NCBI GenBank assembly: GCA_049647585.1
Contig: JBARXY010000028.1
Span: 124,001 to 188,000, forward strand
DNA length: 64,000 nt
Direction: 5' to 3'
Source of the DNA: JAGQSZ01 sp049647585
GTDB taxonomy: Bacteria; Actinomycetota; Acidimicrobiia; Acidimicrobiales; Microtrichaceae
Shown here piece by piece: positions 1 through 7,900 of the stretch (position 1 is its first letter; every line of letters begins with the position of its first letter). Both the position numbers and the translations under genes were made by a program. The notes beneath the pieces were generated by a model. The model was not told the origin of the DNA. It made no database searches and worked only from the letters and a program-made list of their open reading frames with translations.

Positions 1-2
1 CC

Positions 3-737
3 GAGGCGTCACGTCACCTGATCGCAACCTGGCGTAACCCCGACCTACTGGTCTTCGCGTCACTCCAGCCGATCATGTTCGTCGTACTTTTCGTGTACGT
101 CTTCGGCGGAGCGATCGACATCCCGGGCTATTCCAGTTATCAGCAGTTCGTGGTTCCGGGCATCTTCGCCCAGACGGTGGTATTCGGTTCGGCCTACACC
201 GGAATCGGGATCGCCGAGGACATGTCTAAGGGGTTCATCGACAGGCTCCGGTCCCTACCGATGTTCCAGCCCGCAGTCCTCATCGGGCGCACTTTGTCCG
301 ACCTTCTTCGGAACGTCTTCACGTTCGTGATCATGCTGGTCGTCGGGTTCATCGTCGGGTTCCGACTTGAAGGTGGACTTCTCCGTGCGCTGCTTGCAAC
401 CCTGCTGTTGCTCGCGTTCGCCTGGGCCTTCAGCTGGGTCCAGGCGTTCATCGGCCTGTCCGTGAAGTCCGTTGAGGCCGCCAACTCCGCAGGGTTCATC
501 TGGATGTTCCCGATGACGTTCGTCTCGTCGGCATTCGTGTCGACCGATTCCATGCCGAACTGGTTGGCAAAGGTCGCCGAGGTGAACCCCTTCACCATCG
601 TCACCAATGCCACCCGGGCGCTCTACAACGGCCAGCCGGCAGGCAATGACGTCTACTGGTCGATTCTGTGGGCAGCGGGCCTGACGATCGTGTTCTCGCT
701 GCTGTCGTTCCGGAAATTCCAGTCAGCTTCCAACTGA
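3..737 (+). CDS. ABC-2 type transporter permease, 5' end cut off by window
   Basis: The reading frame is open from the first bases of the window, so the N-terminus lies outside; about 245 residues are present. Several hydrophobic segments are visible (for example around PIMFVVLFVYVFGG near the left edge and a closing segment just before residue 240), with the layout of DrrB/ABC-2 permeases that export drugs, lipids or polysaccharides with a separate ATPase. The early part, ending in a WRNPDLLVF stretch, is the amphipathic entry before the first retained membrane helix. The partner ATPase would be expected just upstream, outside the window. The stop overlaps the end of the convergent hydrolase gene by 15 bases. 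The substrate cannot be read from the sequence. Confidence 0.85.
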   Translation, partial: EASRHLIATWRNPDLLVFASLQPIMFVVLFVYVFGGAIDIPGYSSYQQFVVPGIFAQTVVFGSAYTGIGIAEDMSKGFIDRLRSLPMFQPAVLIGRTLSDLLRNVFTFVIMLVVGFIVGFRLEGGLLRALLATLLLLAFAWAFSWVQAFIGLSVKSVEAANSAGFIWMFPMTFVSSAFVSTDSMPNWLAKVAEVNPFTIVTNATRALYNGQPAGNDVYWSILWAAGLTIVFSLLSFRKFQSASN

Positions 738-1601
738 CAGCGCCCGGACCACCGCGGCGGCAAATTCCCGGGGAGCCTCGATCATCGGATAGTGGCCCAC
801 CGAGTCGAGCACCAGCAGGGTTGCGTCGGGACGGCGTGAGATCAACTTGTCGGACATTGACACATCCGCCACCGGATCCAACCTGCCCCAGATGACATGG
901 AGTGGTGAAGGGTGGGACTCGATTGCTCCGGTGTATCGGTCCTCCTCACGGCGTCGATCTTCTAGGTAGCGGATCAGCCTTGCCATCAGGTGCAGACCAC
1001 CGTTGGTCTCACCGAGGATGCCGTGTGCTGCAAGGTCCTCAGGATCCGGCGAGAAGGACTCGGCGAACGTCCCGGCGACTCCGGCGACGAAGTTCTCTAC
1101 TGGAATCGGGCCGGTGGCCTCGTCGGGAAGCGAACTCAACAGTTGCTGTCCGGTGGTGAGGTTGGCCAGGTCGAGATAGATCGAGCCATTGGTCAGCACC
1201 CGACGTCTGATCGTCGTGTCGAGCTTCCCCTCGGCCTCGCGTGCCAGTAGTTCGCCGCCGACGCTGTCACCCATGTCGTGGGTCAACAGGTCGATCTCAG
1301 CGAGCTCAAAGTGCTGGAGCACCGCCATTGCCGTGTCGGCGTGAAGGTGGATCCCGTAGTGTCGGTCGGGTTTGTCGGACAACCCGAATCCGATCTGGTC
1401 GAACAACACGACTCGTCGGTTTGCCGAAAGCGATCCGAGCACCGAGCGGAAGTCGAACGACGAGGTCGGAAATCCATGGAGGACGAAAAGTGGTGGGGAC
1501 CCATCAGGGTCGACAGCCGGAACGTCGCGAACGAAGACGGCTCCGGCGGGTGTGCGCAGGAACTCGCCAGCGGCCTTCCATTCCCTGACCAGTTCGCTCA
1601 T
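723..1601 (-). CDS. alpha/beta hydrolase, haloalkane dehalogenase/epoxide hydrolase type
   Basis: A 292-residue alpha/beta hydrolase. The oxyanion motif HGFP is near residue 42. The nucleophile elbow reads T-H-D-M-G with Asp109 in the nucleophile position, as in haloalkane dehalogenases and epoxide hydrolases rather than serine esterases. An acid candidate lies in WGRLDPV and the catalytic His in GHYPMIEAP near the C-terminus. The soluble enzyme would hydrolyse a C-halogen or epoxide bond; the substrate is unknown. Its start codon overlaps the stop of the phosphoribosyltransferase gene in an ATGA arrangement (1598-1601), so it is the last gene of a three-gene minus-strand operon. It converges with the ABC permease. 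Confidence 0.85.
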   Translation of the reverse strand: MSELVREWKAAGEFLRTPAGAVFVRDVPAVDPDGSPPLFVLHGFPTSSFDFRSVLGSLSANRRVVLFDQIGFGLSDKPDRHYGIHLHADTAMAVLQHFELAEIDLLTHDMGDSVGGELLAREAEGKLDTTIRRRVLTNGSIYLDLANLTTGQQLLSSLPDEATGPIPVENFVAGVAGTFAESFSPDPEDLAAHGILGETNGGLHLMARLIRYLEDRRREEDRYTGAIESHPSPLHVIWGRLDPVADVSMSDKLISRRPDATLLVLDSVGHYPMIEAPREFAAAVVRALSVGS

Positions 1602-2176
1602 CGTTCAACCCCCACTGGGACGATGCCCAGATCTGTGTATGTGAATACAGGCAGGTACGGAACGGACCGGGACTTGAAGAACGCCGTTGCGATATCGCTG
1701 CGATCGACGAGTGTCACCGCGGCGACGATCTGAGCACCGGTCGCGCTGACCTGGTCGTACGCCTTGACGATCGAACCGCCGGTGGTGACGATGTCATCGA
1801 CCAGTAGGACCCGCGATGTGGCATTGAGTTTGGCGCCCTCGACGACCTGGTTCGTGCCCCGGCCCTTGGGTGCCTTGCGGACGACGAACCATTCGGTTGA
1901 TCCGCCCAGATGCATGGCGAGGCCGTGGGCGAAATGGTCTGCTCCCATGGTCATTCCGCCAACCGCGTTGAATTCGATCGACCGCGCCTTGATCGAGTCC
2001 GCAATAACGCGACACGCGAGCGCCAGGTCGACACCTCGCGACAGTGCGTACTTCGCATCGATGAAATCACGACTCAGTTCACCGGAGGAAAGCTCTCTCG
2101 GTTCCTCGAACTGGATCAAGCCGCGGTCCTTGACGACTTCGAGAAGGGCCTGACGTTCAGGTCTGGGAGAGTTCAT
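1598..2176 (-). CDS. orotate phosphoribosyltransferase-like enzyme
   Basis: About 192 residues from ATG 2176. A type I phosphoribosyltransferase with the PRPP-binding loop VLLVDDIVTTGGS and an upstream RKAPKGRGT segment matching the lysine-rich flexible loop of PyrE. The family transfers phosphoribose from PRPP to orotate in pyrimidine synthesis; the length fits. An upstream in-frame start at 2293 would run through the neighbouring gene and is rejected. The gene starts 10 bases after the stop of the NYN/PIN-like gene and overlaps the hydrolase start by 4 bases. Other pyr genes are absent here, so a salvage or specialised role remains possible and pyrE itself is not asserted. Confidence 0.75.
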   Translation of the reverse strand: MNSPRPERQALLEVVKDRGLIQFEEPRELSSGELSRDFIDAKYALSRGVDLALACRVIADSIKARSIEFNAVGGMTMGADHFAHGLAMHLGGSTEWFVVRKAPKGRGTNQVVEGAKLNATSRVLLVDDIVTTGGSIVKAYDQVSATGAQIVAAVTLVDRSDIATAFFKSRSVPYLPVFTYTDLGIVPVGVER

Positions 2177-2186
2177 GGTCTGGAAC

Positions 2187-2663
2187 CTACCGTTCCCTAC
2201 GGGTTCCGCTGCGCCGACGGTGGGCCACTGGGACGACCCGGCTGACATCCATGACCGTCGCGTTGTCCAAATCGAACAGCCAACGGTCCGCATCCCTACG
2301 GATGCGCGCTATTGGACAGCCGGGTACCGCACGGTCGGTGATTATCACGGGAGCCATTCCCAACCGGAAGGCCTTCTGGGCGGTACTTGCCATGAAGCCG
2401 ACGTGGCCGTCCTTGGAACCAGCGGGCGAGAGAACAACCTGTTGATGGTTGACCCAATCGTCGAGTCGTTCCTGTTCGTCGGAGGGTAGAGCCCATTTGA
2501 GCGAGGCGTCACCGACGATCGTGATGAGCGCTCCCGGTGCGCTACGACGTAGATCGCTGATCGCCGACTCCAACTGGGCGAGCGAAGGGGTGGCCCTCCG
2601 CCAGCCGGCAACCGTGTCGGCGTCGACGATCACTACCTGTACGCCCGCCAGCCCTTCGGTCAT
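2187..2663 (-). CDS. NYN/PIN-like domain protein (putative RNase)
   Basis: A 158-residue soluble protein from ATG 2663. It begins with a hydrophobic strand ending in acidic residues (VVIVDADTVAGW), has a later SLKWALPSDE segment, and ends with ITDRA and a lone aspartate-rich strand. This layout resembles NYN/Zc3h12a-like PIN-fold nucleases, where spaced aspartates bind metal; the match is by eye and moderate. The start is chosen because a TAACGT box (2676-2671) lies 7 nt upstream, a leaderless pattern seen repeatedly in this window; an ATG at 2729 is the alternative. It heads the operon with the phosphoribosyltransferase and hydrolase and is divergent from the sigma factor gene. Confidence 0.5.
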   Translation of the reverse strand: MTEGLAGVQVVIVDADTVAGWRRATPSLAQLESAISDLRRSAPGALITIVGDASLKWALPSDEQERLDDWVNHQQVVLSPAGSKDGHVGFMASTAQKAFRLGMAPVIITDRAVPGCPIARIRRDADRWLFDLDNATVMDVSRVVPVAHRRRSGTRRER

Positions 2664-2721
2664 CTGTCCAACGTTACGCGTGTGCGGTAGCTGAGACGGA
2701 ACTTCGCAATATGTAGTCACA

Positions 2722-2747
2722 GGTTTCATTCCGGGAAAGCCGGGTAT
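2722..2747 (+). promoter_or_regulatory. SigF/SigB-type promoter of the sigma factor gene
   Basis: GGTTT at 2722-2726 and GGGTAT at 2742-2747 are separated by 15 bases. This matches the stress sigma consensus GTTT-N14-17-GGGTA(T/C) known for mycobacterial SigF and Streptomyces SigB. The ATG of the sigma gene at 2756 is only 8 nt past the box, so the transcript is probably leaderless and the gene autoregulated. Sequence match only. Confidence 0.6.
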
Positions 2748-2755
2748 CGGTAGTC

Positions 2756-3649
2756 ATGCGAACGATGACACCTGCAACCCCGTTCGACGCCCAAGGAGCA
2801 CGCGACGTGTCTGTCCTGGGCCTGACAGAGTCGGCTGTTCCGCCCGGCATCAACCGGGCCCGCTGCGGTGGTGGATCCAGACGGGGAGGTTCGCCCCACA
2901 GGGCCGAGGACCAGACCAACTCACTGGTCCGGGCGTACCGCTCCACCGGGGACAAGCGAATTCGGAACCGCGTTGTCGAGGAGAACCTCCATCTTGCCGA
3001 CTACCACGTGCGCAGGTTCTCGCACTCCCGAGGTGTCAGCGTCGATGACCTGCAACAGGTTGCGTTCATGGCGATCATCCATGCCGTCGAGCGCTTCGAC
3101 CCCGACCGGGGAGTGACTCTCCGGACCTTTGCGTCACGGACCATCGAGGGTGAACTCAAACGTCATCTTCGGGACGGTTCCTGGGCCGTACGGCCCCCGA
3201 GGCGACTCCAGGATCTGCATCTGCGGATCCGGGGCGTGGCCGAAGATCTGACCCACGAACTGGGCCGACAGGTGACTCCCGCCGAGCTTGCCGAGCGCAT
3301 GGACATGGACGTCGACCTGATCCTCGAAGGCCTGGACGCGGGACGTGCACGCTCCGCAGAGTCCCTCGACCTACCCGACAGTCCGACAGGGACAACGTCG
3401 AGCAGCGATGGGCGGCTCGCGAGTGTCGACGAGAGCTTCCAGCACGTAGATGACGAAGAAGGTTTTGAGCGGGTCCTTTCGGGACTCGACCCGCGCGAGA
3501 AGCAGGTGCTTCGGATGCGGTTCGTCGAGGAGCTGAGTCAGCCCCAGATCGCAGAGACCGTCGGGGTGTCTCAGTCCTATGTGTCGCGTATCCTCAAATC
3601 GAGCTTGGTCCAGCTCCGCGGAGAGTTGGCCGCCCAGCTGGTTGAATGA
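2756..3649 (+). CDS. SigB/SigF-family RNA polymerase sigma factor
   Basis: A 297-residue sigma-70 family protein that directs RNA polymerase to alternative promoters. Region 2 is visible as ENLHLADYHVRRF, DDLQQVAFMAIIHAVERFDP and TLRTFASRTIEGELKRHLRD. The WAVRPPRRLQ motif starting region 3 is typical of SigB/SigF/SigG sigmas, followed by GRQVTPAELAERM. Region 4 has LDPREKQVLRMRFVEELSQPQIAETVGVSQ... helix-turn-helix residues near the C-terminus. The first ~55 residues are a non-conserved extension. No anti-sigma or anti-anti-sigma gene lies beside it, unlike most such factors. It is followed after 35 bases by ppk2, hinting at a stress role, and is preceded by a promoter of its own class. Confidence 0.92.
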   Translation: MRTMTPATPFDAQGARDVSVLGLTESAVPPGINRARCGGGSRRGGSPHRAEDQTNSLVRAYRSTGDKRIRNRVVEENLHLADYHVRRFSHSRGVSVDDLQQVAFMAIIHAVERFDPDRGVTLRTFASRTIEGELKRHLRDGSWAVRPPRRLQDLHLRIRGVAEDLTHELGRQVTPAELAERMDMDVDLILEGLDAGRARSAESLDLPDSPTGTTSSSDGRLASVDESFQHVDDEEGFERVLSGLDPREKQVLRMRFVEELSQPQIAETVGVSQSYVSRILKSSLVQLRGELAAQLVE

Positions 3650-3654
3650 TCTGA

Positions 3655-3686
3655 GCTAGCTGACCCATGTGCTAGCTGACCGATGT
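3655..3686. repeat. two tandem 16-bp repeats at the ppk2 start
   Basis: Unit 1 is GCTAGCTGACCCATGT (3655-3670) and unit 2 is GCTAGCTGACCGATGT (3671-3686), with one mismatch. The array fills the gap between the sigma factor stop and ppk2, and its last bases overlap the GTG start at 3685. Directly visible; the function is unknown. Confidence 0.9.
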
Positions 3687-4551
3687 GAACGTGACCGAAG
3701 AGGGTGCGGTGAACGACGACAAGCCGATCAAGCCGATCAAGCTGGACAAGCGTGGCTACAAGGCCGAGCTTGAAAGGTTGCAGGGTGAGCTGGTCAAGGC
3801 CCAGGAGTGGATTCAACACACTGGATTCAGGGTCGTTGCTCTGTTCGAGGGACGCGACACCGCGGGCAAGGGTGGGTCCATCAAAAGGATCACCGAGACC
3901 TTGAATCCGAGGTACTGCCGAGTGGTCGCACTGGGAGTTCCGACCGAGCGGGAACGAAGTCAGTGGTACTTCCAGCGCTACGTGGCACACCTTCCCGCTG
4001 CGGGTGAGATGGTTCTATTCGACCGCAGTTGGTACAACCGTGCCGGGGTCGAAAAGGTGATGGGCTTCTGCACCCAAGCTGAGTACGAGGAGTTCCTCTA
4101 CACCTGTCCCCAATTCGAACAGGCGCTGATCCGATCGGGGATCCATCTGGTCAAGTACTGGCTGTCTATCAGCGACGAGGAACAGGAGAAGCGGTTCCAA
4201 GCACGGATGTCGGATCCGATGAAGCAGTGGAAACTGTCCAAGATGGACCTCGAGGCCAGGAGCCATTGGGTGGACTATGCCGAGGCGAAAGACGTGATGC
4301 TCCAACACACCGACATCGCCGAGGCTCCCTGGAACGTCGTCGACGCCGAGGACAAGAAGTCCGCCCGACTCAATCTCATCGCGCATTTCCTCGACCAGAT
4401 TCCCTACGAGGACCTGCCGGATCCGAAGTTCGAGATGCCACCCCGACAGGAGCGCACGTACCTGCGTCCACCGATCGACGACCAGAACTGGATCCCTGTC
4501 CGTTACGTCGTCGAGGACAAACACAAGAAGGCCGACAAGGGACATTCTTGA
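3685..4551 (+). CDS. ppk2: polyphosphate kinase 2 (PPK2)
   Basis: A 288-residue cytosolic enzyme that phosphorylates nucleotides with polyphosphate. The Walker A-like loop is FEGRDTAGKGG near residue 55. The Walker B/lid region is LFDRSWYNRAGVEKVMGF near residue 115. The conserved QWYFQRYVAHLP, KYWLSISDEEQEKRF, KQWKLSKMDLEA and APWNVVDAEDKKSARLN blocks place it with single-domain PPK2 enzymes that make GTP or ATP. The length is normal. The start is given as GTG 3685; a GTG at 3709 preceded by GAAGAGGG is an alternative and removes eight residues. The gene follows the stress sigma factor, which suggests polyphosphate or energy stress control, but co-transcription is inferred only from spacing. 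Confidence 0.93.
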   Translation: MNVTEEGAVNDDKPIKPIKLDKRGYKAELERLQGELVKAQEWIQHTGFRVVALFEGRDTAGKGGSIKRITETLNPRYCRVVALGVPTERERSQWYFQRYVAHLPAAGEMVLFDRSWYNRAGVEKVMGFCTQAEYEEFLYTCPQFEQALIRSGIHLVKYWLSISDEEQEKRFQARMSDPMKQWKLSKMDLEARSHWVDYAEAKDVMLQHTDIAEAPWNVVDAEDKKSARLNLIAHFLDQIPYEDLPDPKFEMPPRQERTYLRPPIDDQNWIPVRYVVEDKHKKADKGHS

Positions 4552-4569
4552 ATTCAGTAGGGTAATTGC

Positions 4570-5517
4570 GTGACCGGAGCACCAATTGCCGAGCGAATCA
4601 CGATTGACGATGACCGAATTTCGATACTGGCGGATTCGCCCGACTGGTTCAGGCGGGCGCTCGAAGTCCCGATGGACCACGGCATGGTTCAGGTCGATGG
4701 TTGCGCCATTCACTACCTCGCCTGGGGCGAGAAGGGTCGACCGGGTCTGGTCTTCATCCACGGTGGTGGTGCCAATGCCTATTGGTGGGCCCATATTGCG
4801 GCCCGTTTCGCCGACGAGTTCCGGGTTCTGGCGGTGGACCTTTCCGGCCACGGCGACAGCGGCCACCGTGACAGCTACACGCTTGAACAATGGACAGATG
4901 AGGTAATCGCAGCTGCGGGTGCCAGCGATCTGGATGGTCAACCGCTGGTGATCGGCCACAGCATGGGCGGATTCGTCGCTATCGCAACTGCTGCCCGTCA
5001 CAGTGAGGACCTGGCCGGTGTCATCGTCTGTGACTCACCGGTCACCGAACCCGATCCCGAGGTGTCGGGCTACCACGTGGGGGATCAGTTCGGTCGGGCC
5101 CGTGTCTATGAGTCACTCGAAACCGCCGTCAGCCGCTTCCGGACCGTTCCACTCCAGGATCACTACCTCGATTTCGTCATGGATCACGTCGGTCGAAACT
5201 CCCTGCGGTCAGTGGAGGGCGGATATTGCTGGAAGTTCGACCGGAACGTATTCGGTCAGTTCGCCGGTTCTGTACGCAGTGCCGCCTATCCATATCTTCC
5301 GAAGGTGACCTGTCGTCTGGCCCTATTGCGATCCGAGAACGGGTTGGTGACCCGAGACATCGGCAACTCGATGTTCGAGATGCTGGGCCGGGTCACCCCG
5401 GTGATCGAGATTCCAGAGGCCGGTCACCATGCGATGCTTGATGAACCACTTATCTTGTTGACGGCGATCCGCTCGCTGGTGGCCGACTGGCAACACTCCG
5501 AGCCTCACCGACGCTGA
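4570..5517 (+). CDS. alpha/beta hydrolase
   Basis: A 315-residue serine hydrolase of the alpha/beta fold. The HGGGANAYWW oxyanion region is near residue 64, GHSMGG gives nucleophile Ser131, and EAGHHAMLDEP near the C-terminus carries the catalytic His. No signal peptide is visible. The GTG start at 4570 is supported by a TAGGGT box (4558-4563) 6 nt upstream, a likely leaderless arrangement. The flavodoxin-like gene follows after one base, so the two are co-transcribed and probably act on the same chemistry. Similar folds include lactonases, C-C hydrolases and epoxide hydrolases; the exact reaction is not readable. Confidence 0.85.
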   Translation: MTGAPIAERITIDDDRISILADSPDWFRRALEVPMDHGMVQVDGCAIHYLAWGEKGRPGLVFIHGGGANAYWWAHIAARFADEFRVLAVDLSGHGDSGHRDSYTLEQWTDEVIAAAGASDLDGQPLVIGHSMGGFVAIATAARHSEDLAGVIVCDSPVTEPDPEVSGYHVGDQFGRARVYESLETAVSRFRTVPLQDHYLDFVMDHVGRNSLRSVEGGYCWKFDRNVFGQFAGSVRSAAYPYLPKVTCRLALLRSENGLVTRDIGNSMFEMLGRVTPVIEIPEAGHHAMLDEPLILLTAIRSLVADWQHSEPHRR

Positions 5518-5518
5518 G

Positions 5519-5968
5519 ATGGCCCGCCTACTGGTTGTCCACCACACTCCATCTCCGGCGATGGACTCGCTACTTGAGGCCGTGATTGACGGTGCGGGGA
5601 ATGAACAGATCGAGGGGGTCGAGGTAGTGGTGCGAGCAGCATTGTCCGCGGGCGCCTCCGACGTGCTCGGGGCAGATGGCTACATCCTCGGAACTCCGGC
5701 GAATCTGGGTTACATGTCGGGCGGACTCAAGCACTTCTTCGACACGATCTATTACCCCTGTCTCCATGAGACGATCCGACGGCCCTTCGGGCTCTACGTT
5801 CACGGCAACAACGATGTCGACGGCGCGATTCTCGGAATCCACAAGATCGTGAAGGGTCTCGGTTGGCGTCAGGTTGCCGAACCTGTGCGCTCTACAACAG
5901 ATGTTGGTGCCGACGCCCGCGACGCCTGCTGGGAACTCGGCGCTGTAGTTGCTGCGAGTATTTCTTGA
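5519..5968 (+). CDS. flavodoxin-like / NAD(P)H-FMN reductase family protein
   Basis: A 149-residue flavodoxin-fold protein. The N-terminal strand and phosphate loop (LLVVHHTPSPAM) bind the FMN phosphate. GTPANLGYMSGGLKHFFDT is the second flavin loop found in NADPH-dependent FMN reductases and WrbA-like proteins. GLYVHGNN is the third. It would carry electrons or reduce flavin and quinone. It is separated by one base from the hydrolase gene upstream, and its TGA overlaps the TTG start of the protease gene (5965-5968), giving a three-gene unit. Confidence 0.8.
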   Translation: MARLLVVHHTPSPAMDSLLEAVIDGAGNEQIEGVEVVVRAALSAGASDVLGADGYILGTPANLGYMSGGLKHFFDTIYYPCLHETIRRPFGLYVHGNNDVDGAILGIHKIVKGLGWRQVAEPVRSTTDVGADARDACWELGAVVAASIS

Positions 5969-6816
5969 ACCAACGAACTCCGCTCTTGCTATTGCTTGCG
6001 CCCCTCTTCTGGATGTCCGTGGCATCGCCCGTTGCTGGTGCCGTCGAACCCCCGCCGGAGGTCCCGCAGCCGGTGATGGCCGGCGTGACGGCCTCGGTGG
6101 GCAAGGTTCGGAGCGCAGGAGGCACGGGTACCGGCTGGATCGCGGCTCCCGGTACGGTGATAACAAACCTTCACGTCGCAAAGGCCGGCTCGGGGGACAT
6201 CTACGTCGACTTCTCAGACGGGTACCGGGTTGAGTGCTATTCGGCGGTTGCCGACCGAGATATGGACCTGGCGGTTCTGCGCTGCGACACCGGCTCGCGC
6301 GCCCCGGTGGCGTTGGACACATCGATTCCGGGACCGGAGGTAGCGGTCGGTGTGGTCGGCTACCCGGGTGGCATCGGCCCGATAAGTACAAGGGGAGTGA
6401 TCACCGGTCGGCGGATCGTCACTCGGGGAATCAAGACCGTTGAATTCACAGCAGAGATTCATCCGGGTAGTTCAGGGAGTCCCGTCTTCGACTCAGATGG
6501 AAGCGTTCGCGCCGTGGCGACCTTCGGTGGACCCGGTGGCGGAGGGCTCGGCGTACCGATCGGTCAGCTGGTTCCGCTCCTGGACCGGGCAAATGGATTT
6601 CCGGCTACCAAGCAGGCAGCGGAATGGCGGGTACGAATTCGTCGTTCGCTGCTGGTCGGGGTGCCGACGATGTTCTTCGCCTGGTTCTTCGCGCGCCGAT
6701 CGGGAAGAAACAATCCGGTGGCCGTCGGGGTCCGCTGGACCATCGGCCTGGTGTTCGTGACCTTGATCTTCACCCAGCTGTACTTCGCCGCGTTCGGAGC
6801 AGCAACGTTCATCTGA
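5965..6816 (+). CDS. secreted/membrane trypsin-like serine protease
   Basis: A 283-residue S1-family (HtrA/DegP-like core) protease. From TTG 5965 it has a signal sequence (LLLLLAPLFW...SPVAGA), then a chymotrypsin-fold domain with His70 (TNLHVAK), Asp101 (DRDMDLAVL) and Ser170 (HPGSSGSPVF). There is no PDZ domain. Two hydrophobic segments close the protein (SLLVGVPTMFFAWFF and a longer one ending AAFGAATFI), so the catalytic domain is probably held outside the membrane. The TTG start is chosen because it makes a proper signal peptide and overlaps the preceding stop as TTGA; the upstream in-frame ATG at 5863 lies inside the flavodoxin gene. The substrate is unknown. Confidence 0.85.
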   Translation: MNQRTPLLLLLAPLFWMSVASPVAGAVEPPPEVPQPVMAGVTASVGKVRSAGGTGTGWIAAPGTVITNLHVAKAGSGDIYVDFSDGYRVECYSAVADRDMDLAVLRCDTGSRAPVALDTSIPGPEVAVGVVGYPGGIGPISTRGVITGRRIVTRGIKTVEFTAEIHPGSSGSPVFDSDGSVRAVATFGGPGGGGLGVPIGQLVPLLDRANGFPATKQAAEWRVRIRRSLLVGVPTMFFAWFFARRSGRNNPVAVGVRWTIGLVFVTLIFTQLYFAAFGAATFI

Positions 6817-6864
6817 GCCGATTCCGGTCGGACGTGAAGTGCCGAAGGGCGTATCGTCGGAATC

Positions 6865-7257
6865 ATGATCGATGAGTCGCTGAAATCGCTTGCCTCAGAG
6901 GGTGCCAACTTCGGTGTTCTGACGACACTGATGCCCGATGGATCGTTCCAGTCACAGGTCATCTGGGTGGATGCCGACGATGACTACGTGCTGATCAACA
7001 CCGAGATCGACAGGCAGAAGCACCGCAACGTTCAGCGAGACCAACGCGCCACCATCACTGTCATAGATGCGGCGAACCCCTATCACTACATCGAGGCCCG
7101 CGGTCGGGTCGTGGGCGAGATAGTCGGCGAGCGGGCTCGTGCACACATCGATGAACTCTCGATGCGCTACACGAAGCAGCCCTACAACCCCGATGCGATA
7201 GGTACCGAGCGGGTGATTCTGCAGATCCGACCCGAGAAGCTGCACCGCAACGGTTGA
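6865..7257 (+). CDS. PPOX-class (F420- or FMN-binding) split-barrel protein
   Basis: A 130-residue pyridoxamine-phosphate-oxidase-like split barrel. Diagnostic elements are FGVLTTLMPDGSFQSQVIW, the INTEIDRQKHRNVQRDQRATITV cofactor-binding stretch, and YIEARGRVVGE. Actinobacterial members of this type commonly use coenzyme F420 and reduce small molecules or biliverdin-like substrates. The start is supported by a TATCGT box (6852-6857) 7 nt before the ATG, so the mRNA is probably leaderless. It converges with the acetyltransferase gene. Whether the cofactor is FMN or F420 cannot be decided from sequence alone. Confidence 0.82.
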   Translation: MIDESLKSLASEGANFGVLTTLMPDGSFQSQVIWVDADDDYVLINTEIDRQKHRNVQRDQRATITVIDAANPYHYIEARGRVVGEIVGERARAHIDELSMRYTKQPYNPDAIGTERVILQIRPEKLHRNG

Positions 7258-7291
7258 CGTCACTAGGGCAGTGCGGTCAGCAGCTTGAAAC

Positions 7292-7900
7292 TCAGAGCTG
7301 ACGGGTGACCCTGGCGGGGGCACCCAAGGCCACCACACCCGACGGCAGGTCGCGGCTCACGACCGACCCGGCCCCAACGATGGTGTCGTCACCGATATTG
7401 ACTCCGGGGAGAACTATTACTCCGCCACCGAGCCAGACGTTGTTGCCGATCGTGATCGGATCGGCCGCTTCCCACTTCGCCCTGCGAAGATCGGCGTCGA
7501 TCGGGTGTGTGGGTGTGAGCAACTGAACATTCGGGCCGATCTGGACATCGTCGCCGATGGTGATCGATGCGACATCAAGCGCGACGAGCCCGAAGTTGAT
7601 GAAGGTCCTGGCCCCGACCGTGATGTTGGAGCCGTAGTCGCACTGGAGCGGCGCCCGGATCTCGCTGTCCGCTCCGAGGCCGCCGAGTAGTTCTTCGAGG
7701 ATCTGTCGACGCAATGCAGATTCTGCCGCGGGCGTGGCGTTGTACGACTCGGTCAACGCCATTGCACGCAGGGAAGCGGCGATTATCCGGGGGTCATCGG
7801 CGATGTAGAGATCGCCGGCGATCATCCTGTCGAATTGGGAACGGCCGTCGTCGAGGCTGGTGTTCGCGTTGTCGGAATCCCGTTCATCGGCCGGCGACAT
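7292..7900 (-). CDS. sugar O-acetyltransferase (maltose/NodL type, hexapeptide repeat)
   Basis: A 202-residue left-handed beta-helix acetyltransferase. The N-terminal MIAGDLYIADDPRI...LRAMALTESYNAT segment is the maltose-acetyltransferase helical cap. The hexapeptide coils follow (ITVGARTFINFG, ITIGDDVQIGPNV, ITIGNNVWLGGGVIVLPGVNIGDD, IVGAGSVVSRDLP). The catalytic His is in LLTPTHPIDADLR. It transfers acetyl from acetyl-CoA to a sugar hydroxyl in the cytosol. A 25-residue disordered N-terminal extension is unusual but small. Its start overlaps the end of the lipoprotein esterase gene by 17 bases, so the two are co-transcribed. Confidence 0.9.
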   Translation of the reverse strand: MSPADERDSDNANTSLDDGRSQFDRMIAGDLYIADDPRIIAASLRAMALTESYNATPAAESALRRQILEELLGGLGADSEIRAPLQCDYGSNITVGARTFINFGLVALDVASITIGDDVQIGPNVQLLTPTHPIDADLRRAKWEAADPITIGNNVWLGGGVIVLPGVNIGDDTIVGAGSVVSRDLPSGVVALGAPARVTRQL

